DNA of 64,000 bases. Origin: Ascaphus truei. Its lineage: Eukaryota > Chordata > Amphibia > Anura > Ascaphidae. Made by a program: the position numbers and the translations under genes. This document shows, one piece after another, positions 55,996 to 64,000 of the stretch. The notes under the pieces are model-generated. The model was not told where the DNA came from. It ran no database searches and worked only from the letters and a program-made list of their open reading frames with translations. The stretch spans positions 11,412,099-11,476,098 of the forward strand of contig CM071574.1 of assembly GCA_036426205.1 (NCBI GenBank), written 5' to 3'. Within the stretch, counting starts at the first letter, position 1; every line of letters starts with the position of its first letter.

Positions 55996-56947
55996 CAAAT
56001 ACGCCGAGCCTGGGGTGCTCACAATACCTACACCTTGGTGCAGCGCCTCCACCTGCAATAGCTACCGCCCTAGGGGAAGTGGGTCTTCGCAGGAACTTAT
56101 ATACATGAACACATACACACACACAGCAATACCGTAACCAATATGTTTTACTTATGCAACCAGTAACGTAATCACAGGTGCCCCTCTCTAGAGGAGACAC
56201 TACTACCAGCGTCCTTGGAACGCTCACTCTCCCTCTCCCTCCACCGGGTGATCCCACCCCGTGTCCAGCTCCCCCTTGGAGTACGTTCCCCACCCCCCCT
56301 TCAAGTGAGTCAGTGGGTGTGTAAGTGTGTGACTGCGCAGCCACTGTGTCCTGGAATGAGAATGGTACCGTTGGTGCACTTGACGTTTTACCTGCCGGGT
56401 ACTCCTGTACCCAGTTCTGCAACTATCTTCACAAAGGATCGGCGAGGGCGTAGATGACGTCACCCATAGATACAGCACTGTCCTGGTATTACTCATAGCA
56501 CAGTAAGGGGATCCGGAACCTGACTATGGCCAGTCCCTAGCTCAGCTGCATGCTACTGGGGCTCAGGGTCTAACTGGGCCTGGGGCATGCGGCAAAGGTA
56601 GGGGCGGCAGCCTCCCTACACCGGAGATCCTTCTCCTTCCTCCGTCAGCTAGCTCTGAACCCTCGTGCGCCCCTCCACTTTCTTTTCCTCCCTCCTCCCG
56701 TACCTGATTGGTTCTGACGCGTCATGGGGGAAACGCGGGGGCTGCTGGGACCCTAGTCCCCTAACTCCGCTCCTTCGTGGGCTTTTTGTCCCGGCCTTGC
56801 GCATGTGCAACCTCCGGCCGGACCAATCTGCGCTGGCGCCAACCTAACATGGCGGCTCCCTCTTCGCGGAACCTCCGTTATCGGAGTGTTTCCTAGGTGC
56901 ACCTCCCCTTCATCCAATTGGGGAAAACGGGGTCCCGGCTACATCTA
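55996..56947 (-). mobile_element. Gypsy-family LTR fragment, reverse orientation
   Basis: The reverse complement aligns with the LTRs at 18644-20516 and 26201-27312. It starts at 56947 (tgtagccgggaccccg on the minus strand), continues through the ctggcgccagcgcagattgg region and the gtgtctcctctagagagggg block, and runs to ggtgctgcaccaaggtgtag and caccccaggct at 55998. About 100 bp of the LTR 3' end are missing at the Tc1 junction. It is more diverged from the two LTRs than they are from each other, so older. Confidence 0.85.
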
Positions 56948-57059
56948 TATATATATATACGCACACATATATCATTTTTTGGACCCACCACGAAACATTG
57001 GAAATTTATGGTCGTTTCAATGCAATCATTTTAACTACCATTATTGAAGAGCTGAGTCT

Positions 57060-57780
57060 TCTTTTTTCAGAGAGATAGAGAGATCTTGTTGAACAAAGAT
57101 CCTTCCACGAAATCAGCCCAGGAGAAAAATAAAAGGAGGAAGAAAGAAGGGGATGTGAACTTTATAACTAGGTACAATGGAGAAGCTCCAGCGGCTTCAA
57201 GTATTCTGAAAAAACACTGGAATATATTACAACGACCCGGTCCTAGGAAGAATTTTGCTGGACAAACCAAAGGTGATTTTCGGGACCAACAGGAACCTCA
57301 AAACCTTCCTCGCACGAATAGTGATGAAATATAAGATTCAGGAATATTCCAGTATCTGGTTAGGTAATAAAACTAATGGTTGTCACAGGTGTGGAGCTAA
57401 AAGGTGCATCACCTGGGAACATATAGAAATAAACGATACAATCAGAAAAATCATTAAATACCTATACCATAAAAAACGTCATCAACTGTAATACAACTTT
57501 TGTGGTGTATCTTATTGCCTGTCCCTTTGGGAAAAAGTATGTGGGGAAGATGAGTCGTTCAACAAGGTAACTTACAACACGGTCGCTCCAAACACTTTGC
57601 GGAGGCACATAACAAGTCACAGGTTTCACGATCAAGGGGATTGAATGGGTCAAAACTGACAAACGAGGTGCAGATAGACTCCTTAGTCTAAGAAGGCAAG
57701 AGACTTTTTGAATTCACAAACTACACCCGCTACCCCGGGGGACTCAATATGGATATCGATTTGGCTGCATTTTTAGAATA
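57060..57780 (+). pseudogene. Second PLE copy: C-terminal part with GIY-YIG endonuclease
   Basis: Plus-strand frames give ILKKHWNIL and, in another frame, ILLDKPKVIF (57250 on). The C-X2-C linker in GCHRCGAKRC follows. After a frameshift, the frame starting at 57481 reads INCNTTFVVYLIACPFG and KKYVGK (VYL at 57505-57513, YVG at 57538-57546). These are the two anchors of a GIY-YIG nuclease as found at the C-terminus of Penelope-like elements. A RETF/HPLPPGD-like end lies near 57700-57750. This is the domain missing from the PLE at 2.3-6.1 kb. The copy is 5'-truncated and frameshifted. Confidence 0.8.
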
Positions 57781-57799
57781 TGTCTTACATGTAGTACCT

Positions 57800-58510
57800 G
57801 TTCCCCCTGCCACAGAAGATCTTGCCACTACATGGGTGTTTCCCCAGTGCTGTACCTCACCTGCTTGATACGGGTCGTCTGAGTTGCTCTGCGGTTGTTG
57901 TATGGGAGCAACAACAGGGCAGGCTTTCTCCTTCTCATAGTGCAGCACCTCCATCCCATGAAGATCTATCTGAAAGCAGGATAGTCCCCACAGGCAATTC
58001 TCCTTCCCAATAACCACACATCATAGTTAGTTCAACAGCAGGTTTATTGTGCAGACAGCATGGTATCATCTCCATTCCCTGGAGCAGACCCCAGGGGCTT
58101 GAGGCCCCAAGAGTCCCACCTAATCTCCTTTACCCTCTTGCAGGGAAAAGGGTATCACACCATATCATACAGCTTACTCATAGCCCATAGCCCACCTCAA
58201 TTTGGTGGAGTGTCAGCTTTTGAACATGGGGGGGGGGTTTGTAACCCTACTCCCTAACAGGGCTGGTCAAGGTACTGACAGGCGTCACACCATATACATG
58301 TGACCCAGGCAGTACCCTCCCCAGGTATGACACTCCAACTGCCGGTTTAGGCCTGTCCCTGGATAAGGCAACATAGTACCCATCTAGGCTGCAACTGCAG
58401 GCTAGGCCCTGCGCAAGAGATTAACCCCAACACCGCCTGTTCCTATCAGGATTTATAGTGTTGAGGCTAGTGAAAGGCTATAGCCAGGGGCACTTGGCTA
58501 AAAACATATT
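57800..58510 (-). repeat. LTR-like dispersed repeat, tentative
   Basis: Read on the minus strand this GC-richer block has a TATA-like tataaatcctg at about 58440-58450 and an AATAAA-type cacaataaacctgctgttg at about 58033-58053. Their order and spacing suit an LTR promoter and polyadenylation site. It also has a G run at 58229-58238 on the plus strand. No certain LTR ends were found and the open frames have no recognised product. Confidence 0.35.
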
Positions 58511-60280
58511 GGATCCATCTCCTAATCAGTATAGTCTTCGTACCTTCATTTTAAATAGTTTTCAAATGATTTAAACATATTTTTGAAAGCATGTATTGAT
58601 AAAATATTTCCAAAAAGATTTTTTGGAGGTCAAATTATTCAGTTAATTATTCAGATATTTATTTTTTAAACTATTTTTTGAATGTCAACATAGTACCATC
58701 ATATACTTTTAATATTTTTCTGGGTGTTTTAAAATATTTGTAATTCATGTTTTTTGTTCACCTCAAACATACTGGTCTCTATTCCTGTTATCTTGTCTCT
58801 AGTTCTAGTGTTTAGATAGTCTAATTAGTATCTGTTCCTATTTTTAACATACACTATTGGAACCTACTGTCTGGCGTATTCTTACAATTGTGTTCTCAAG
58901 TGCAAGGAACGACCTCAGGTAATTTAAAAATAATTAGTGTAAATAACCTCCCAAATAATTGTGTGTGCTTATTTATTCCATTTACACCACTACTTTATGT
59001 GGGGATGCACGTTCTGCTATTTCAGTGGTTCTACAGCTTATTAACCTCATGTATTTTTTAATATTTAAACTGTATTTTTCAATATTAAAAACTTAATTTA
59101 CAGTAGATTGTATAATGCATATGTACTGTATGCTCCTGGAAGGTCTAGTTAGTATATATGAAGATTTGAGCTGTTTCAATTTGTATTCTTATTCTTATAT
59201 TTTTGGGACCAATAGAGGTTTATATTTTGTATATATACAAACACACATGATGGATAGAACCAGCGTGCTAAGGGTTAACATCTGGGATTTCCTGCTGCCA
59301 TGTGTTTCATCAACTCCACCCCTGCAGTGTTTATGACTGGACAAAAGAATGTCAAAGCCCAGCAGAATTCATTCAGAACCCCTTTAGTTTACATCTGTGT
59401 TGCCAAAAGGTTGACAGCCTTTGGCGGCAACCAAAGGGCAGCCATGATGAGTCCACCATTTGCTGCCGTTTGCTGATGTTTGGTAATGTTACAGCTGCTT
59501 TATTGCTTCCAAAACCCACCAACCCTCTCATTCCATTTCCAATGTCAACTTACCCTGCCTATACATTGCAAACTCCTTGAGACAGGGCCTCTTCTAACAC
59601 ATCGAAGGTCTATCCTGCCTCTTTCAACACAATTTCAATCCTGTCTCTAACTGTTACTTAAGCCAAGAATCATATCTCTAACTGTCCCTTAAATATCTGT
59701 AAACTGAATGTGTATTACTTTTATATTTAATTGTAATTGTTATAAAATTGACTATAAAGTATTGCGATGCTCCCTCAAGTAGAGGCCTGCATTCACCTAA
59801 ACAATAAAGGATGCTGATGCTGATGATTACATATACATAAATATATATAAATATATATTATAAACAATACAGACATATTAAACAGTGTAAGTAGAACCAG
59901 AAAAACACAGCACCACGCCAGGGATAAAAAATAAACTTATTTCTTTATCGCAGACCACAGTTGCATAATCCCTCAACATAAAATACTGGGAGATAATAAA
60001 AACAGATAGGAGAAATAGTCACCATGTTTCCCCTTCAGGGCGTTTTCAAGGGCTATGTATAAGTATTTCTCATGAATACTATAGATTATGGTACAGGGTA
60101 TTCATTCCTATACAAATTCATTTTGAATATGGATAGTAATAGAATTAGCGACATATAAAAATAATCTTCTACAACCAGGAGCACAACCCAAAAATATAAA
60201 CGCAAGACAATTGTAAGGCAAATAAGGTATATGGATCTCAATAAATAACAACAACACCTTTTCTTTGCAATTTTCTTGTG
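58511..60280. other. AT-rich DNA with a LINE/SINE-like tail
   Basis: Nothing recognised up to about 59470. At 59480-59830 a block with gcaaactccttgagacaggg and a terminal (gctgat)n-like end recalls the LINE/SINE tails elsewhere in the window. At 59890-60060 a block with tttccccttcagggcgtttt is repeat-like. Confidence 0.4.
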
Positions 60281-60375
60281 GCGTTCCACGTCTCTTCCGG
60301 TATTCGGTTTACCTGAGCAAAACAAGCGGGATACTGGAAGTGACGTGGAACGCCAGAGGAGAAACCTGCAAGAAA
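60266..60375. repeat. Short inverted repeat
   Basis: ttcttgtggcgttccacgtc (from 60269) and gacgtggaacgccagagga (from 60341) face each other around ttccggtattcggtttacct/acaagcgggatactggaagt. Arms about 40 bp with mismatches. It lies inside the antisense open frame 60086-60553, which therefore has little support as a gene. Confidence 0.7.
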
Positions 60376-60744
60376 CCTTATGGTGCAACAGATGTTCATG
60401 ATACAAGCTCCAAACTCCCTCCCTGATAAATCTTACATTTATTGGGGACTTCTGTTTCTGAGTTCGAAAGCAATAATATTCAATCTCATTCAACATACTT
60501 GGACATACTACACTACAGTATCTGGTTTTTGTATTTACAGTATGTAGTTCCATATGTATATATGTATGTCTTTATTTATACAGCGCCATTAATGTATATA
60601 GCGCTTCACAACAGTAATACACGTGACATTCATATAAATAACAAATAATATACCTTTTGAATCAAGAAGCCATATCAATTGAAGAAGATGAACCTTCCAT
60701 ATTGATCATTTGAAACCTACATACAGACGAGAACACGAGTATTC

Positions 60745-61010
60745 TAAAGCTTGCCTTAAACTAGCCCGGTTACATTCTGGGTATGTGCTGGGTATGTGCT
60801 AGTTTAAGGCAAGTTTAAGGCATTTCTGCATTGACTAATGACCCATAGGATTAACACAGCAGGGGTCCCTGGCACTCCAATTCAGTTTGAATGGGACTGC
60901 CAGGGACCCCCGTTGTTAATCTGATGGGCCATTAATCAATGCAGAAATGCTGGGGCTAGTTTAAGGCAAGTTTAAGGCATGTATCCAGAATGTACCTGGG
61001 TGTACCTGGG
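60745..61010. mobile_element. Palindromic MITE
   Basis: gccttaaactagcccggtta, ctagtttaaggcaagtttaa and atttctgcattgactaatga on the left are mirrored by cattaatcaatgcagaaatg and gctagtttaaggcaag on the right. The centre (60848-60935) is taggattaacacagcagggg against ggacccccgttgttaatctg. That inner motif recurs at 43585-43845. Ends resemble ttctgggtatgtgc/gtatccagaatgtac. No coding sequence. Confidence 0.7.
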
Positions 61011-61817
61011 TCTTTTTGGCGATTGCCACTGGTTTGTGTTAGAATAGTCACAGTCTCTGCTGTACATCTGTGTCTGATTTATATTGGACATTTTTCAGCG
61101 CATACATATTACGTTTTAACATCTCTATTGGAATTAATTGAGTTACCCAAACACAATATTTGTCTTGAGATTTTCTTGTGTTTATATTTCAGGTTGTGCA
61201 CCCGTGGTTAGAAGAAGATTCGGTGAAGGATTGGACAGTCCATTTGGCCTGAGGATCCAAGCAGAAACCTTACACACCAATAAGTGGAATACTACTTTTT
61301 ATGTATTATTTCCCCTTTTTTTTAGTACTTATTACACTTTATACTGTATGTATTCACATTTATTTATTTATGACTATTTACCAATCCATTCTTCCTTTTT
61401 GCACTGGGATTGAGGAGCCTCTATTACTGTTATTTTTTATTTCACATATAAGAAACTAGGTGAAAGTACCCGGCGTTGCTCTGGAATTCTATGAAACCAT
61501 AAAATACTGAGATTTTTAAATGGATAATTAAATGTGTTTGTTTCTAAATGTGAAATCCCCCGCTAAAATAACAACTCCATCCATAATAGTTTAATTGTCT
61601 CTGATGTCCTGAAGTGTTCTATAGAGAGCCTCTAATGCGTGCTTTTGGGTCATTGTGCTCTTGTCCCAAACAAGGATCTCACACTCTTGCAGAACTTTGG
61701 CTGCTCCGGTATTTTTGCTAATATTACACATTGGATTTTCAGAGCAACCAAGATTAAGTGGTAGCTTGAGGGGTGTGTCATGGGATCATGTAATTTGTGA
61801 TGTCTTATGTGAATTGT

Positions 61818-62708
61818 GAAAAGTTCAGTCCGCGCTCTGGCTCTTTAAACTTGGAGTGTTGGTCCCTCTCAGTTCTCTTGCTGCTTCTGTGTTTATGAGG
61901 TGTCTCCCCCACCTCCAAATGTGGTCTCCACCGGAACCCCGATGGTGATACCAATATCAGCAAAACAAGAAAAAAAACAAAAGCGCACCAAGATGAGAGA
62001 TAGATATTGTATTAGCAACAAATAATAAAATTAGTAACTTACATATAAAATTTCTTTAATAATCCCCGATTCTGGTGTCTATCACAGGAGTAGGGCATCA
62101 CATAGGAAGTATGAAGGGTAATCTCAGTTCTGAGAGATCAGACCCGCGCGCTGGGGCTGTCTCTGTTCACTCTCCTGTTTTCCACGTGTGGTAGCGTGGT
62201 GCGGAGTGTAGCGGGGCCTTCAATAGGTGTCCTTAGGATGCCTGTCCGTTTTTGATAGCATAGAAACGATCGGAAATAAGCAGTACTGGTGGTGGGTAGT
62301 AAACCGCCAGCCACAACAGTCGCAACTGTTTGTGGCTGGCGGTTTTACTACCCATCAAGTGTACCGTTCCTGCTTATTTCCGATCGTTTCTATGCTATCA
62401 AAAACGGACAGGCATCCTAAGGACACCTATTGAAGGCCCCGGTTCCTGCGCATGCGCGCTACACTCCGCACCACGCTACCACACGTGGAGGACAGGAGAG
62501 TGAACAGAGACAGCCCCAGCGCGCGGGTCTGATCTCTCAGAACTGAGATTATCCTTCATACTTCCTATGTGATGCCCTACTCCTGTGATAGACACCAGAA
62601 TCGGGGATTATTAAAGAAATTTTATATGTAAGTTACTAATTTTATTATTTGTTGCTAATACAATATCTATCTCTCATCTTGGTGCGCTTTTGTGTTTTTT
62701 CTTGTTTT
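61818..62708. mobile_element. Palindromic insertion with 15-bp TSD
   Basis: tcttatgtgaattgt flanks the insert at 61803-61817 and 62709-62723. The first 144 bp (61818-61961) are unpaired, then a near-perfect palindrome runs from 61962 to 62708, with a centre near 62330. Arms are about 365 bp with very few mismatches. The outer ends are acaagaaaaaaaacaaaagc and its complement, T-rich at the right. The open frame at 62227-62433 spans the centre and is an artefact of symmetry. Confidence 0.88.
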
Positions 62709-62723
62709 TCTTATGTGAATTGT

Positions 62724-64000
62724 ATCCAAAAACAGACAAAGACCTTCTCCTTGATCTGAGAAACCATAATGCAAAAATTGGTTATGATATCTTAAAGCCG
62801 CAAGCTTTTCCCCCCCTTTAATATGTGCATCAATACAATACACACAATTATACGTAATTAGCTAAGTTGCTGATAAATCCGTTCTCCTGTGATCATTCGG
62901 CAAAGTTTGGGCTCGTGTCTCACTAAATGGCTGTCAAAGCAGCAGAAGAGGATCAAAGAAGCAAAGTTATGTGGGGAGATCATGTGACCAGTCAGTCCCT
63001 AGATACAATTTGTGCATTGCTAGAGAAAGGGCAGGGCTCAAAAAGGGAAGTGCCACAGCCTGTTTCAGAAGAGGAAGGAGATATGACTTTGTAAATGGTT
63101 GATATAGACATAAGAAATGCTTGTTACATTACAATACATTAAAAATGTCATTCAGAATTGTATTTTTAAAGAAAAAAACTTAATGCTAGAAGTATTTTCT
63201 CATAGCACAGAACTGATTCATTAAAAAAAACACATGTAGGATAGTGCTAAGTCTGCAGATTTAAGAGGTGTCCAAATGCATATCGAACATACAGAAAAAA
63301 CCCTTCCCAAAATATATAGTTCAAGAGAAGTAAAGATTAGTCAAGTATGGATCTGCAACACAATCAGGATATCTGAGACAGACAAGTGGGACTGAAAAGA
63401 GAGAGTGAAATAGTGAGAGAATAGATCTGAGGTACAAGGAGCAGTAGAGAGTGCAGAGGCACTAATGCAATCCCTTAGCTACTAGGAAAACCACTGATTC
63501 ACAATAAGCTGCTGGTCCCTCTGGTATTAAAGGGGTTAAACAATTCCTTCAGTAATTAGGAAGATATTTTTAGCACCCAGGCTTTAACCATACCTCATAA
63601 AAGAATACTATAATGTGCTTCCCACTGTGTAATTTGAAATGATGAGATTGGCTTGTATGTAATACAATATAGTGTAATGAAAACATGGCTTCTGTGCTTT
63701 ATGAAGCTCCTGCATTTCCACTTTGTAAATATTTTCATGTCTTTCAATCCAAACCCTTGAGTATTATTCTACCTATGACATTTACCATTTTTGAGATGCA
63801 AGTAAACTGCTGTAATAAGAAATGATTGCATTGTATTATGCTCAGAATTTAATTAACCTTTGTCAATATCTGTTACTCTGAAAAAATGTATTCACCTTGG
63901 TTTCAAATGCTATTTTATTCATGAGTACAATGAATCAAGTTATAGTAAGGAGACTTTACAGTATTTCACACTTGTACATCTTCCACCAATGGGTAATTCG
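62724..64000. other. No recognised feature
   Basis: AT-rich DNA without coding or repeat structure that I can support. Confidence 0.5.

Noticed and set aside
59800..59830. ctgatgctgatga as a hammerhead core
   Set aside because: It is a short tandem word at a repeat tail; no stem II or GAAA block follows.
60086..60553. 155-codon minus-strand open frame
   Set aside because: It crosses an inverted repeat and AT-rich sequence, has no recognised domain and mixed hydrophobic runs; likely chance.
62227..62433. 68-codon frame across a palindrome centre
   Set aside because: Its two halves are the two arms of the inverted repeat; no product is recognised.

Overview
This window looks like vertebrate nuclear DNA, most probably from an amphibian (a frog is my best guess). 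The basis is the AT-rich, intron/intergenic-like background and the mix of repeats: Penelope-like elements, a Ty3/gypsy element with long GC-rich LTRs, a DIRS-like element, Tc1/mariner, L2/CR1-type LINE tails, and many hAT- and TTAA-type MITEs. I find no intact protein-coding gene. The long open frames are decayed transposon genes or translations of simple and palindromic repeats.

Layout. 1-2.3 kb: plain AT-rich DNA. 2.3-6.1 kb: a degenerate Penelope-like retroelement (PLE) split by a palindromic insertion with a 15-bp target-site duplication (TSD). 6.1-9.7 kb: dispersed repeats and a TA-flanked palindromic MITE. 9.7-16.6 kb: a nested cluster of LTR fragments, a purine-only satellite, and an 11-copy minisatellite split by a 1.84-kb solo LTR. 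This cluster also holds two equal-length minus-strand LTR copies, one next to a decayed internal region. 16.6-18.6 kb: MITEs and dispersed repeats. 18.6-27.3 kb: a nearly full-length but inactivated Ty3/gypsy element whose 5' LTR carries a 0.75-kb retroelement-like insertion. 27.3-37.4 kb: AT-rich DNA with hAT MITEs, LINE/SINE-like tails, and one element containing a hammerhead-ribozyme-like motif. 37.5-41 kb: a minus-strand DIRS-like pseudo-element. 41-54 kb: MITEs, an L2-like reverse-transcriptase remnant, a second TSD-flanked palindrome, and a few exon-like segments. 54.5-58 kb: a head-to-head Tc1 remnant, a minus-strand gypsy LTR fragment, and the 3' part of a second PLE with its GIY-YIG endonuclease. 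58-64 kb: AT-rich DNA with a third TSD-flanked palindrome.

The most unusual pattern is a shared architecture at 4286-5750, 48215-49357 and 61818-62708. Each is bounded by a 14-15-bp TSD. Each has 75-167 bp of unpaired sequence on the left, then a long inverted repeat (arms roughly 0.37-0.70 kb) that runs to the right TSD, exactly in two cases and within 1 bp in the third. Long TSDs suggest target-primed retrotransposition rather than cut-and-paste, so these may be a class of head-to-head retroelement copies. Each could make long hairpin RNA. Three short exon-like segments (42.0, 44.4 and 51.3 kb) are the only possible traces of a host gene, and they are tentative.
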